A DNA stretch of 64,000 nt from Chitinophaga eiseniae (GCF_012641265.1 NZ_JABAHZ010000002.1:1178001-1242000), one strand, 5' to 3'. Numbered from the stretch's first letter, positions 7,773 to 17,002 are shown. Notes: generated from the letters alone by a model not told the origin. Numbers and translations are program-made.

Positions 7773-8735
7773 TTATTTTTTCTTTCTCTGCATAGCTTTC
7801 TCTGCTGCAGCTACGATATGATCCGGATCCAGGCCATACTTTTTCAGGAGATCCAGTGGTTTACCACTTTCACCGAAGGTATCGTTGGTACCTACGTATT
7901 CGATAGGTACAGGAATGTGACGGGAGGCCACCTGGGCAATGCTGTCGCCCAGTCCGCCGAGTACGTTGTGTTCCTCTGCTGTAACCGCGCAACCGGTTTT
8001 AGTGAGGGAAGCGATAACAGCGGCTTCGTCGAGTGGTTTGATGGTGTGGATATTGATAATTTCCACGCTATATCCTTTTTCTTCCAGGATTTTGCCAGCT
8101 TCGATGGCCAGCCATACCATATGGCCACAGGCGAACAGCGTTACGTCTGTACCTTCATGGAGGATCTGGGCTTTACCTACCTCGAATTTTTGATCTTCTG
8201 CGGTGAAATTAGGCCATTTCGGGCGACCGAAGCGGAGGTATACCGGACCTTCATAGTCGGCGATAGCGATAGTAGCAGCTTTGGTTTGGTTGAAATCGCA
8301 GGGAACGATAACAGTCATACCAGGCAGCATTTTCATCATGCCGATATCTTCGAGGATCTGGTGAGTGGCGCCATCTTCACCCAGGGTAAGACCTGCGTGG
8401 GAGGCACATATTTTTACATTTTTGTTGGAGTAAGCAACAGATTGACGGATCTGGTCATATACCCTGCCGGTGGAGAAGTTGGCAAATGTAGTTGTATAAG
8501 GTATTTTACCACCAATAGTTAAGCCGGCAGCAATACCAATCATATTAGCTTCAGCAATACCTACCTGTACAAAGCGATCAGGAAATTCTTTTACGAATGC
8601 ATTCAGTTTCATAGAACCGAGCAAATCGGCTGTCAGTGCTACTACGTTGGGATTTTTGCGGCCTGCTTCCAGTATTCCCTCGCCAAACCCACCACGGGTT
8701 TCTTTTTCATTTAGTGGTTGAATATCTTTTACCAT
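7773..8735 (-). CDS. Transketolase, C-terminal subunit (split enzyme)
   Basis: A 320-residue protein covering the pyrimidine-binding and C-terminal domains of transketolase. Visible features are the E-containing FVQVGIAEANMIGIAAGL segment (the Glu that activates thiamine diphosphate), TTFANFSTGRVYDQIRQSVAY, SHAGLTLGEDGATHQ, and a C-terminal domain with HTIKPLD and EEHNVLGGLG. In split transketolases a separate N-terminal subunit binds the diphosphate. That partner gene is normally next door but is absent here: upstream on the same strand is galE. Role: transfer of two-carbon ketol units in the pentose phosphate pathway. A related 1-deoxyxylulose-5-phosphate synthase-like protein is less likely given the length. 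Confidence 0.88.
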   Translation of the reverse strand: MVKDIQPLNEKETRGGFGEGILEAGRKNPNVVALTADLLGSMKLNAFVKEFPDRFVQVGIAEANMIGIAAGLTIGGKIPYTTTFANFSTGRVYDQIRQSVAYSNKNVKICASHAGLTLGEDGATHQILEDIGMMKMLPGMTVIVPCDFNQTKAATIAIADYEGPVYLRFGRPKWPNFTAEDQKFEVGKAQILHEGTDVTLFACGHMVWLAIEAGKILEEKGYSVEIINIHTIKPLDEAAVIASLTKTGCAVTAEEHNVLGGLGDSIAQVASRHIPVPIEYVGTNDTFGESGKPLDLLKKYGLDPDHIVAAAEKAMQRKKK

Positions 8736-8787
8736 TGTGGTCTTTTTAAAATTGAAGTCTAAAAGTAAACATTAAAAAGTGATGATC

Positions 8788-9816
8788 CTAGTTGCTCAAC
8801 ACTTTATTGCGGAGACTCACTTCCCACTGCCAGGCAGTGCGCATGCTGTCTTCTATACCTATTTTAGGTTCCCATTGCAGTTTCTCTTTAGCCTTGCTGT
8901 TGTTGGCATAAATAGAAATCACATCTCCTTCGCGGCGGGGACCTGTTGTATAGTTCAGTTTAATACCGGATATTTTTTCAAAGGCTTTGATAGCTTCCAG
9001 TACGGTAACGCCGTTGCCGGTACCCAGGTTAAACACTTCACAGTTGCTGGTATTACGGTGTGCAATCAGGTATTGCAGTGCTTTTGTATGCGCGTTGGCA
9101 ATATCCATTACGTGGATATAGTCACGTACACAGGAACCATCGCGGGTATCATAATCGGTACCAAAAACGGTCATCTTAGGAATTTTCCCGATGGCGGTTT
9201 GGGTGATCACCGGTACCAGGTTATCGGGTTTACCCAGGGGTAATTCACCGATGAGGGCAGACGGGTGGGCGCCTACCGGGTTAAAGTAACGAAGCAGTAT
9301 AGACTGGGTGTCGTTTACACGGCTATAGTCTTCAATCATCTGTTCTCCCATTTGTTTGGTGCGGGCATAGGGTGATTGCGCTTCTCCCAGCGGCGTTTCT
9401 TCTACTACCGGGAGGGCTTTGGTGTTGCCATAAACCGAGCAGGAAGAAGAAAATACCAGGTTAGGTATGTTGTATTCTTTTACACACTTCAGCACATTGA
9501 TGAGTGAAGTGAGGTTGTTCTGAAAATACATCAGGGGCTCGTTAACAGATTCACCCACTGCTTTCAGGGCTGCAAAATGGATAACGCCAACGATATCCCT
9601 GTTTTCATGAAATACCGCATTGGTATCTTCCAGGTTACAAAGGTCAACTTTGTAGTTGCGTACCTTTTTTCCAGTAATTTTTTCTATACCATCCAATAGT
9701 TGGGTGGAGCTTCTGATGTTGCTGTCAACAGACACGACATCAAATCCATTATTGATCAGATCTACAATAGTATGTGCGCCAATATAGCCACAACCACCCG
9801 TAACAAGAACCTTCAT
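8788..9816 (-). CDS. galE: UDP-glucose 4-epimerase
   Basis: GalE interconverts UDP-glucose and UDP-galactose using bound NAD. The 342-residue protein begins with the Rossmann motif TGGCGYIG (residues 6-13) and has the SDR catalytic set: Ser in FSSSCSVYG (123-127), Y150 and K154 in SPYARTK. Family signatures RYFNPVGAHPS, RDGSCVRDYIHVMD and FNLGTGNGVTVLEA are present, so this is GalE rather than another extended SDR. It lies 30 bases behind rfbA, so the pair is probably an operon feeding surface polysaccharide synthesis. Confidence 0.95.
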   Translation of the reverse strand: MKVLVTGGCGYIGAHTIVDLINNGFDVVSVDSNIRSSTQLLDGIEKITGKKVRNYKVDLCNLEDTNAVFHENRDIVGVIHFAALKAVGESVNEPLMYFQNNLTSLINVLKCVKEYNIPNLVFSSSCSVYGNTKALPVVEETPLGEAQSPYARTKQMGEQMIEDYSRVNDTQSILLRYFNPVGAHPSALIGELPLGKPDNLVPVITQTAIGKIPKMTVFGTDYDTRDGSCVRDYIHVMDIANAHTKALQYLIAHRNTSNCEVFNLGTGNGVTVLEAIKAFEKISGIKLNYTTGPRREGDVISIYANNSKAKEKLQWEPKIGIEDSMRTAWQWEVSLRNKVLSN

Positions 9817-9846
9817 GATATTTCAGATTTACTTTTAGTTGATATT

Positions 9847-10719
9847 TCAGAACATTTTTTGTTTGAGTACGGTTTCGAGATAAGCTCCGTAGCCGCTTTT
9901 CAGCAAAGGTTTGGCCAGCTCTTTCAGCTGATCTGCATTGATAAATCCTTTGCGGTAGGCAATTTCTTCGATACAGGCTATTTTAATGCCTTGTCTTTGT
10001 TCAATTACCTGTACAAACTGGGAAGCCTGCATCAGGGAATCGAAAGTACCAGTATCCAGCCAGGCGGTTCCGCGGGGTAAGATAGAAACTTTTAATTTTC
10101 CACGGCGTAAATATTCTTTATTTACATCAGTAATTTCATATTCGCCCCTGGCGCTGGGTTCCAGGTTTTTGGCAATTTCTACTACTGAATTATCGTAGAA
10201 ATAAAGGCCAGGCACTGCGTAATTGGATTTGGGCTGTGCTGGTTTTTCTTCAATAGATAGTACGGTCATATCATCGCCAAATTCTACCACACCATATCTT
10301 TCAGGATCAGATACCTGGTAGGCATATACGATTCCGCCGTCGGGAGAGGCGTTATTCGCCAATTGGGTACCTAGTCCGGCTCCGTAGAAGATATTATCGC
10401 CAAGGACCAATGCTACGCTGTCGTTACCAATGAAGGATTCTCCGATAACAAAGGCCTGTGCCAGGCCATTGGGATTAGGTTGTTCCGCATAGCTCAGGTT
10501 TAGCCCCAGTTGGTGGCCATTCCCAAAAAGACGTTGAAAGGAAGGAAGGTCATGTGGTGTAGATATGATCAGGACATCTTTAATGCCCGCCAGCATCAGG
10601 GTCGACAGTGGGTAATAGATCATGGGTTTATCGTACACCGGCATTATTTGCTTACTGATAGCGTAAGTAATGGGGTGTAACCGGGTGCCGGAGCCGCCGG
10701 CCAGGATAATTCCTTTCAT
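9847..10719 (-). CDS. rfbA: Glucose-1-phosphate thymidylyltransferase
   Basis: RfbA makes dTDP-glucose from glucose-1-phosphate and dTTP, the first step toward dTDP-rhamnose. The 290-residue length is typical. The nucleotide-binding start [11 protein letters not shown] (6-16) and D108 in LGDNIFYG, a metal ligand, are visible, as are [20 protein letters not shown] and [14 protein letters not shown]. No rfbB, rfbC or rfbD follows; galE does instead, so the rest of the pathway must be elsewhere. A TAnnTTTG box lies 54 bases upstream. Confidence 0.95.
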   Translation of the reverse strand: MKGIILAGGSGTRLHPITYAISKQIMPVYDKPMIYYPLSTLMLAGIKDVLIISTPHDLPSFQRLFGNGHQLGLNLSYAEQPNPNGLAQAFVIGESFIGNDSVALVLGDNIFYGAGLGTQLANNASPDGGIVYAYQVSDPERYGVVEFGDDMTVLSIEEKPAQPKSNYAVPGLYFYDNSVVEIAKNLEPSARGEYEITDVNKEYLRRGKLKVSILPRGTAWLDTGTFDSLMQASQFVQVIEQRQGIKIACIEEIAYRKGFINADQLKELAKPLLKSGYGAYLETVLKQKMF

Positions 10720-10772
10720 TTCAAGATCATTTTTTGATGGTCAATAACTACGGTCTGCTTAAGAAAACCGCA

Positions 10773-10780
10773 CAAAAATA
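10773..10780 (-). promoter_or_regulatory. -7 box before rfbA
   Basis: On the minus strand the sequence reads TATTTTTG, an exact TAnnTTTG. It would give a leader of about 45 nt for rfbA-galE. Confidence 0.5.
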
Positions 10781-10814
10781 GCGGCTCTCTTTCAAATGTC
10801 CAAAGAAAGACTGT

Positions 10815-10879
10815 AGCCATTAAAGCAAACGCCCCATGCGAGAGTTGAATATTCGCATGGGGCGTTTGCTTTGATGGCT
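10815..10879. terminator. Very long hairpin just after the phosphate transporter stop
   Basis: Arms 10815-10841 and 10853-10879 pair at 26 of 27 positions around an 11-base loop. The outer arm ends six bases from the transporter stop codon. Read on the minus strand the apex carries GCGAATATT followed by TCGC, which also occurs at the apex of the palindromes at 42044 and 60429, so it may be a diverged member of that family. It separates the transporter from the rfbA promoter. Confidence 0.75.
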
Positions 10880-10885
10880 TTTATG

Positions 10886-11890
10886 TTAAATAAACAAATT
10901 GACGATAAAGTACGTCACTGCGGCGAGGAGTCCACTGATCGGGATCGTTAATACCCAGGCCCAGAGGAGGGATACGGTCACCCCCCAACGAACGGCCGAT
11001 AATCTTTTGGTAGCGCCTACCCCCATAATAGCACCCGTAATAACGTGGGTGGTACTGGCCGGGATACCCAGGTGTTCGGTGAGGAAAAGTGTAATAGCGC
11101 CAGAAGTTTCAGCAGCCACACCTTCCAGCGGAGTTACTTTGGTAATACGGGTACCCATTGTTTTTACAATTTTCCAGCCACCGCTCATGGTACCGAGGGC
11201 GATACAGGTAAAGCAGGATAAGGGTATCCAATCGGGCATTGACTTGATATTATCGATATAACCGGCAGAAACCATGGCGGCTGCAATGATGCCCATTACT
11301 TTCTGGGCATCGTTACTACCGTGACCAAGGCTCAATGCAGCGGAAGATGCCAGCTGCAGGCGTTTGAACCAGCTTTCTGCCCGGTATGGATTCGCTTTCC
11401 GGCACACATTCACGATAATGAGCGTAATCACGAAGGCTACGATCATACCAATTAAGGGGGCCAATACGATAAAATACACGGTAGGAAGCACTTTATGATA
11501 GTTGATCACTGCAAAGTTGCCACCTGAGGCGGTTAGCGCTGCTCCAATAAATCCCCCGATCAGGGTATGGGAAGAGCTGGAAGGAATACCCAGCCACCAG
11601 GTAAACAGGTTCCAGGTAATGGCTGCTACCAGTCCGCAAAGGATTACTTTAAGTGTAATAAACTGCTCAAATACAGAACTGGCCACAGAATTGGCCACTT
11701 TAAATTCTCCGATTACATATTTGGCAATAAAAAAAGCCGCAAAGTTGAAAACTGCGGCCCAGAGTACTGCCTGAAAAGGCGTCAGTACTTTGGTCGACAC
11801 AATAGTGGCTATAGAGTTGGCGGCATCATGAAATCCATTGATATAGTCAAAGATGAAGGCCAATATGATGATAATTACTAATAAAGTCAT
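10886..11890 (-). CDS. PiT-family inorganic phosphate transporter
   Basis: A 334-residue polytopic membrane protein that imports phosphate (usually as a metal-phosphate complex) using the proton or sodium gradient. It has both PiT signature repeats: GFHDAANSIAT near the N-terminus and GHGSNDAQKVMG in the second half, plus the IPSSSSHTLIGG and IPASTTHVITGA motifs. About ten hydrophobic segments are seen. It is shorter than E. coli PitA (499 residues), matching the short PiT form common in Bacteroidota. The DUF47 gene lies 40 bases upstream on the same strand, a widespread pairing. Confidence 0.93.
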   Translation of the reverse strand: MTLLVIIIILAFIFDYINGFHDAANSIATIVSTKVLTPFQAVLWAAVFNFAAFFIAKYVIGEFKVANSVASSVFEQFITLKVILCGLVAAITWNLFTWWLGIPSSSSHTLIGGFIGAALTASGGNFAVINYHKVLPTVYFIVLAPLIGMIVAFVITLIIVNVCRKANPYRAESWFKRLQLASSAALSLGHGSNDAQKVMGIIAAAMVSAGYIDNIKSMPDWIPLSCFTCIALGTMSGGWKIVKTMGTRITKVTPLEGVAAETSGAITLFLTEHLGIPASTTHVITGAIMGVGATKRLSAVRWGVTVSLLWAWVLTIPISGLLAAVTYFIVNLFI

Positions 11891-11930
11891 GACATGGGTG
11901 CATTATGCGTTCAGAACAGTATTTCCCAAA

Positions 11931-12581
11931 TCAGGAGTACTTGATAATAATGGTTTCTATAACATTGGCGCAGTCTTCACATTTGTCGGTTGCGATTTCC
12001 AGGGCCTGATAGATTTCACGCATTTTAATCAGTTCTGCCGCATTTTGCTCAGTATCGAATAAATCGGCGATGGCCATATCGTAAATATCGTCGGCATGGT
12101 TTTCCAGGCTGTTGATTTTTACGCAGGCATCCGTAATGATGCGCATGTTCTGCATATTACGTAATTCAGGTATTGCTTTGGCGAGTTCGAGTACTCCCAG
12201 GTGGATTAATTCAGCGAGTTTGCGGATGCTATCGTTGATATAGTGTACTTTGTAAAGGTCCATTCTTTTGGCGGAGCCGTGGATATAGTCTGCCACATCA
12301 TCCATAGTAGCGGCCAGGTAGTGGATATCTTCCCGGTCGAAGGGAGTAATGAAGTTTTGGCCCAGTTCTACAAATATCCGGTGCGTATAGTCATCGTTTT
12401 TATGCTCCAGGCGCTCGATCAGATGTACTTTATCTTTTCTCACGGCCAGATCTGTAGTAGCTACCAGCTCATTGAGCACAGTTGCCATTTCTACCAGATT
12501 GGAAGCCACATCTTCAAACAGCGAATAAAATACCCGGTCTTTCGGCATGAATAGTTTAACAAAAGAATTGAAGCCTCCCAT
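11931..12581 (-). CDS. DUF47 family (PhoU-like) phosphate transport regulator
   Basis: An all-helical, PhoU-like protein of 216 residues from the chosen ATG at 12581. Family features are VFYSLFEDVASNLVEMATVL at the start and the repeated helix motif DKVHLIERLEHKNDDYTHRI with E/DxxxD residues that bind metal clusters; a second such set is NSLENHADDIYDMAIADLFD. Such proteins are encoded with PiT transporters and are thought to control them. An in-frame TTG lies upstream at 12608 but falls inside the -7 box at 12606-12613, so it is rejected as the start. The transporter gene follows 40 bases later. Confidence 0.88.
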   Translation of the reverse strand: MGGFNSFVKLFMPKDRVFYSLFEDVASNLVEMATVLNELVATTDLAVRKDKVHLIERLEHKNDDYTHRIFVELGQNFITPFDREDIHYLAATMDDVADYIHGSAKRMDLYKVHYINDSIRKLAELIHLGVLELAKAIPELRNMQNMRIITDACVKINSLENHADDIYDMAIADLFDTEQNAAELIKMREIYQALEIATDKCEDCANVIETIIIKYS

Positions 12582-12605
12582 ACGTTTGAGTTTAAAAATT
12601 TGCCG

Positions 12606-12613
12606 CAAAAATA
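12606..12613 (-). promoter_or_regulatory. -7 box before the DUF47-PiT operon
   Basis: The minus strand reads TATTTTTG (TAnnTTTG). It is 24 bases upstream of the ATG at 12581, giving a leader of about 20 nt, and it rules out the TTG at 12608 as the start. Confidence 0.5.
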
Positions 12614-12763
12614 GCTTTCAGAATCTATCCCGGCCAGTAAAAAACGGGAATTAATAATTCCTTAACACTGGATTAATATAAAAGTAATATAGCGATTTTT
12701 CCTTTGTATTGAAAATTATACTCATAATCAGGCTGCCTACAACCTGTACATACGACCTATTAA

Positions 12764-13594
12764 ATGTCAGACAAACGTCCATTAGATATAGCCGTTATTT
12801 CCGATGTACATCTGGGAATTTACGGGTGTCACGCAAAAGAATTGATCCAATACCTGGATAGCATAGCGCCAAAAATTCTGATACTGAATGGGGATATTAT
12901 CGATATCTGGCAGTTTAGCAAACGCTATTTTCCCAAAGCCCATACCAAGGTAATCCGAAAGATCCTCAAGATGATTGGCAAGGGTACAGAAGTGTACTAC
13001 CTGACCGGCAACCACGATGAAGCATTGCGTAAGTACGCCGGCTTCGAACTGGGCAATTTCACCATCGATAATAAACTGGTGCTGGAAGTAGATGGCAAGA
13101 GACATTGGTTTTTTCATGGCGACGTGTACGATGTGACCATGAAAAATTCCAAATGGCTGGCTAAACTGGGAGGAAAAGGATACGATCTGCTCATTATCCT
13201 CAACCGCCTGGTTAATCATGTCCTGGAAAGCCTCGGGAGAGAAAAGATGTCTTTCTCCAAAAAAGTAAAACAAGGGGTAAAGTCAGCCGTAAAGTTTATT
13301 TCCGATTTTGAACAAACAGTGGCCGAAATAGCGGTGGATAAAGAGTTTGACGTAGTATGCTGCGGGCATATTCATCAGCCTCTGATCAAGGAAATGCAGG
13401 TGGGCGATAAAACGGTTACTTACCTGAATTCGGGCGACTGGGTAGAAAGTCTCACGTCACTTGAGTATATTAACCAGCAATGGACCCTGTACCAACATCC
13501 CATTACCAAAGCTCGTATTGTACTGGCAGAAGATGAAGACGACGCCAATCCCGACTGGGATATTCAGCGTATTATTACTTTCCCCGGCGCTTAA
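12764..13594 (+). CDS. Calcineurin-like metallophosphoesterase, LpxH-like
   Basis: A 276-residue phosphoesterase with the full two-metal set: D14-V-H16, G43-D44, G82-N83-H84-D85, H118-G-D120, and G201-H202-I-H204. The DIAVISDVHLG start and FHGDVYD / CCGHIHQP spacing resemble UDP-2,3-diacylglucosamine pyrophosphatase (LpxH) and its Bacteroidota relatives, which act in lipid A synthesis. A true LpxH is usually near 240 residues, and this protein has an acidic C-terminal extension (LAEDEDDANPDWDIQ), so it may be an LpxH paralogue with another substrate. There is no signal peptide. It is transcribed away from the DUF47 gene. Confidence 0.82.
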   Translation: MSDKRPLDIAVISDVHLGIYGCHAKELIQYLDSIAPKILILNGDIIDIWQFSKRYFPKAHTKVIRKILKMIGKGTEVYYLTGNHDEALRKYAGFELGNFTIDNKLVLEVDGKRHWFFHGDVYDVTMKNSKWLAKLGGKGYDLLIILNRLVNHVLESLGREKMSFSKKVKQGVKSAVKFISDFEQTVAEIAVDKEFDVVCCGHIHQPLIKEMQVGDKTVTYLNSGDWVESLTSLEYINQQWTLYQHPITKARIVLAEDEDDANPDWDIQRIITFPGA

Positions 13595-13786
13595 AAAAAC
13601 GTTTTGCTGATTTCCGCTTTGAATTAATCATATTTATTATATTTAGTATATATTTATAATTAAATATAATTTTCACAAAATCATAACAAGCGCTTAATAT
13701 TAAATTAAAGGTAGACTTCTAAGTTTGCCAGAGAAATAATTAAGTGTAACAATAGTGGACATTTAAAAAAGCAGAAAAACAGCTAG
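13595..13786 (+). other. AT-rich intergenic region with a -7 box
   Basis: About 190 bases without a gene. Bases 13620-13710 are almost pure A/T. The only clear signal is TAAGTTTG at 13720-13727, an exact TAnnTTTG box 59 bases before the next ATG. No hairpin terminator for the upstream gene was seen. Confidence 0.5.
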
Positions 13787-14185
13787 ATGAAAGTATTGAA
13801 GTTGCATCCTTTAATGACTATCTCCCTATTGCAAATGCAAATCCAGCGTTTGCTCTTTTGTAATGTGGCCGTGTATGTGCGTAATTCGCTGGCAAACACT
13901 TTTGATACATTAAAAGAAGCAGGCTTTGAAGAGGAGATACTGGTGGAGTTTCCGATTGACGAAACGCTGAGTTTGCGTGAGTTTGAGGAAGAGGTGGAAG
14001 AGCGGTTCAATTTTTCACTGGAGTTGTGCAACAAAGACAATAAACCTTTTATGAATAAAAGCCAGCATTTATTCCAGCTGGCCTGTAATACGGAAAAAAG
14101 GGAAGAACGTAACTATCAACTGGATATTTCTCTGGACATGCTGATGAATAACAATCGCCAGTCACCACAACAAAACATGTGGTAA
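13787..14185 (+). CDS. Protein of unknown function
   Basis: A 132-residue protein that I do not recognise. It has no signal peptide or membrane segment of full length. The N-terminus is hydrophobic and Leu/Gln-rich (LMTISLLQMQIQRLLFCN). The middle is strongly acidic with a likely long helix (ETLSLREFEEEVEERFNFSL). It has four Cys residues without a metal-binding spacing. Support for expression is the -7 box at 13720-13727 and normal-looking codon use. The neighbours (metallophosphoesterase upstream, YHS lipoprotein converging downstream) give no hint of function. Confidence 0.55.
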   Translation: MKVLKLHPLMTISLLQMQIQRLLFCNVAVYVRNSLANTFDTLKEAGFEEEILVEFPIDETLSLREFEEEVEERFNFSLELCNKDNKPFMNKSQHLFQLACNTEKREERNYQLDISLDMLMNNNRQSPQQNMW

Positions 14186-14393
14186 CCTGTTTTTAGCTGT
14201 TAAACCCAAGGATATTTCCTGTTGGCCCCACTTTATTATATCCCACTGTTGAAATACTGATAACGGACAATGATTCCCTGATACTATTCAGCTATGTACA
14301 CTATGGCATTGGCTGAAGGGCATTTGTGGAGGCAGCCCTGACCGAAAGACGTAGTACTTAATTAAAATAGATTTCATAAACTGAAGCCGAATA

Positions 14394-14417
14394 CCGCCGG
14401 GATGTTTACCCCGGCGG
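14394..14417. terminator. Hairpin terminator after the YHS lipoprotein gene
   Basis: CCGCCGGG (14394-14401) pairs with CCCGGCGG (14410-14417) around an 8-base loop. On the minus strand it lies eight bases beyond the stop codon. No long T-run follows, so efficiency is uncertain. Confidence 0.5.
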
Positions 14418-14425
14418 CTTTATTA

Positions 14426-14719
14426 TTACTTACCCAGTTTGGCCATATATTTTTCGGGCGCTTTTTCAAATATACCTTTACAGGTAGTGGAACAGAAGTG
14501 TACGGTATCTCCTTTATACACTGCAAATTCTTTATAGGCAGTATCATAAGGCATTTCGCACACCGGATCTGGCAGTTTGCCGTTTGCATCTGCGTTTAAT
14601 TTCTCCTCCTTAGCGGTGGCGGGGCCGGCAGGCGTGGTGGTACTGCTTTCTGCTGGCTTACTTTGCTGGGCACAGGCAAACAGGAATAAGGCGCTACAGG
14701 CAATGAATATATATTTCAT
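14426..14719 (-). CDS. YHS-domain lipoprotein
   Basis: A 97-residue lipoprotein. The signal peptide ends in a lipobox LFAC with C16 as the lipidated residue. A Ser/Thr/Pro/Ala-rich linker follows, then a YHS domain (about 49-97) that begins PDPVCEMPYD and holds C54, C76 and C80 in CEM and HFCSTTC. YHS domains bind transition metals in copper or heavy-metal handling proteins. It stands alone, with no copper ATPase next to it. A near-consensus -7 box (TAACTTCG) lies just upstream on the minus strand. Confidence 0.82.
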   Translation of the reverse strand: MKYIFIACSALFLFACAQQSKPAESSTTTPAGPATAKEEKLNADANGKLPDPVCEMPYDTAYKEFAVYKGDTVHFCSTTCKGIFEKAPEKYMAKLGK

Positions 14720-14757
14720 GACGATTATTTTTTTGCGAAGTTATAGATAAAAAATTA

Positions 14758-14785
14758 CGGGTTTGCAGTGTTGACTGCAAACCCG
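14758..14785. terminator. Rho-independent terminator after the M13 peptidase gene
   Basis: CGGGTTTGCAGT and ACTGCAAACCCG form a perfect 12-bp stem with a 4-base loop. On the minus strand it is followed by TAATTTTTT, the classical U-run. Confidence 0.85.
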
Positions 14786-14809
14786 CTATAAGTAAGATCA
14801 GGACACTGA

Positions 14810-16876
14810 TTACCAGATGACTACGCGTTGTGCTTCCGGTAATACCATTTTATTGCCGGGAGCGCAACCCCAGGCTTCCTGGAATTCAGCCAGGTGAGGT
14901 AATGGTCCGTTGATGCGGAATCTTGCCGGAGAGTGCGGATCTGTCTGGATTTGGTTGCGGAGGGCAGCATCGGTAATATTACCATGCCAAACCTGCGCCC
15001 ATCCCAGGAAGAAGCGTTGTTTCCAGGTAAAGCCATCAATTGGTTTAGGTTCCGCTTTACCTTCCAGCGATTTTGCCAGCGCGTGATAAGCCAGGGTTAA
15101 GCCACCCAGGTCGGCTACGTTTTCACCAATGGTTAAAGCACCGTTTACTTTGAATCCTGGTAAGGCTTCCAGGCCGCTGAAATAGTCGGTATAACGTTTG
15201 GTCAGCGCATCGAAGTTTTTGCGATCAGCAGCAGTCCACCAGTTTTTCAGGTTACCATCGGCATCAAATTGAGAACCCTGGTCATCGAAGCCGTGGGTAA
15301 ATTCGTGGCCGATTACGGCAATGATACCACCGTAGTTGATAGCGTCATCGGCGTTTGGATTGTAGAACGGTGGCTGGAGAATACCAGCGGGGAATACGAC
15401 CTCATTGTTTAATGGATTATAATAAGCATTCACTGTTTGTGGCGTCATGCTCCATTCTTTCTTGTCAACTGGTTTGCCGATCTTTTTAATATTGTCTTTG
15501 TGCTCAAAGAGGGCCGCTGATACTACGTTCTCCAGCAGTTTACCTTTATCGATATCGATAGAAGAGTAATCTTTCCATTTATCAGGATAGCCGATTTTGT
15601 AGGTGAAGGAAGCCAGTTTCTTATGTGCCATGATTTTGGTAGAATCGCCCATCCAGGTGAGTTTATCGATTCTTTCGCCATATACTTTACGTACATTTTC
15701 GATCATCTCAGATACTTTCTGTTTGCTGCTTTCCGGGAAGAATTTTTTAGCAAACAGTTTACCGAGCGGCATGCCCAGTTTGGCGTCTGTGATGCGGATA
15801 GCGCGTTCGGGGCGTGTTTTCTGTGCTTTTTTACCTGTCATCACGGTACCGAAGAAGTGGAAATTTTCGTTATCGAAAGCAGCAGGTAAGTAGGTGGCAA
15901 ATTGTGTGAGTAATTGCCATTTGCTGTATGTTTTCAGCGTTTCCAGCGAGGTTGCTTTCAGCAGGCCACCGGCTTTGGTGAGGTATGCTTTGTTTTGGAT
16001 AACGATGGTATCGGCTTTGATATCCTGTTTACCTGCGAAGTTATCCCAGTCAAATTCCGGGGCTAATGTTTTCAGCTCAGCAAAAGCGGCTCTGTTGTAG
16101 GTTTTCACCGGGTCGCGGAGTTCTACGTTAGAGAGCTGGATATTGGCCAGTTTAGTTTCGAAGTCGAGGATGGTTTTACCTGCGTTGGCTTCCGTGAAGC
16201 CGGCCAGTTTAAACATTTTATCGACGTGGCTGGCAAATTCGTTCCGTACATTTTTGGTAGCGGAGTCTTGTCTTTCGTAGTAGCTTTTTTCACCCAGGCT
16301 CAGGCCGCCCTGGCCCTGGTACAGCACATTCATTTTGCTGTCTTTGGCATCTGCATCAGCACCCAGTCCTACGAAAGAGGCTACGCCGATTTTTTGTAAC
16401 TCACCGGTAACGGCGGCCCAATCGGCGAGGGATTTGATACCATTAATTTTATCGAGATAAGGTTGTAATGGTGTGATACCGCGTTTTTCTACGGTAGTGG
16501 TGTCGAGGAAAGAGGTGTAGAAATCTCCGATTTGCTGTTCTTCACTGCCTTTTTTCAGGTCAGTTTTGCTGGTAATGTCCGCAATAATTCCTTTGAGGCG
16601 AACTTCTTTATTTTCTTTATCGAGGATGTTGAATGCACCCCATCGACTTTCGGTGGATGGAATAGGATTATTTTTCTTCCAGTTTCCATTCACATAATTG
16701 TCGAAATCATCACAGGATTTGTAGGAGGTGTCAATGTCTGCCAGGTTAAAGGCGGGTACTTTGGTGGTATCAGCCTGGGCTGTTTCAGCCTGGTGCGAGG
16801 AACTGTTGGAATTGCAGGCTGCAAATGTAACCATGGCAGCCAACAACGGTAGTTTTACCGCATTGCTTTTCTTCAT
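14810..16876 (-). CDS. M13-family zinc metallopeptidase lipoprotein (neprilysin/PepO-like)
   Basis: A 688-residue peptidase from the ATG at 16876. An upstream in-frame start at 16954 would put 26 residues before a perfect lipoprotein signal and is rejected. The signal ends in the lipobox FAAC, so the enzyme is a lipoprotein facing the periplasm or surface. The zinc site is H524-E525-F-T-H528 (HExxH), with the third ligand E585 in ENVADLGG, the M13 signature. The N-terminal M13 domain starts with KSCDDFDNYVNGNWKKNNPI. It probably degrades peptides. Gene and terminator stand alone. A loose -7 box (TAACTTTA) lies at 16898-16905. Confidence 0.93.
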   Translation of the reverse strand: MKKSNAVKLPLLAAMVTFAACNSNSSSHQAETAQADTTKVPAFNLADIDTSYKSCDDFDNYVNGNWKKNNPIPSTESRWGAFNILDKENKEVRLKGIIADITSKTDLKKGSEEQQIGDFYTSFLDTTTVEKRGITPLQPYLDKINGIKSLADWAAVTGELQKIGVASFVGLGADADAKDSKMNVLYQGQGGLSLGEKSYYERQDSATKNVRNEFASHVDKMFKLAGFTEANAGKTILDFETKLANIQLSNVELRDPVKTYNRAAFAELKTLAPEFDWDNFAGKQDIKADTIVIQNKAYLTKAGGLLKATSLETLKTYSKWQLLTQFATYLPAAFDNENFHFFGTVMTGKKAQKTRPERAIRITDAKLGMPLGKLFAKKFFPESSKQKVSEMIENVRKVYGERIDKLTWMGDSTKIMAHKKLASFTYKIGYPDKWKDYSSIDIDKGKLLENVVSAALFEHKDNIKKIGKPVDKKEWSMTPQTVNAYYNPLNNEVVFPAGILQPPFYNPNADDAINYGGIIAVIGHEFTHGFDDQGSQFDADGNLKNWWTAADRKNFDALTKRYTDYFSGLEALPGFKVNGALTIGENVADLGGLTLAYHALAKSLEGKAEPKPIDGFTWKQRFFLGWAQVWHGNITDAALRNQIQTDPHSPARFRINGPLPHLAEFQEAWGCAPGNKMVLPEAQRVVIW

Positions 16877-17002
16877 ATATAAAACAGGTTTAGTATTTAA
16901 AGTTATGGAAAACGGGTCAAGTAGCCTCCAGGGTTTTTTATGAGCGGCAATCACTATGGTAGCGGGTTAAGGATCAAATCAAATAATCTCTGAATAATTA
17001 GG

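Noticed and set aside
7767..8522. Open frame of 251 codons antisense to the transketolase gene
   Set aside because: Shadow of a conserved gene; the plus-strand product has no recognisable feature.
12582..12608. Upstream TTG start for the DUF47 protein
   Set aside because: The TTG lies inside the -7 promoter box, so it would not be in the mRNA.
16877..16954. Longer N-terminus for the M13 peptidase
   Set aside because: It would bury the lipoprotein signal 26 residues inside the protein.
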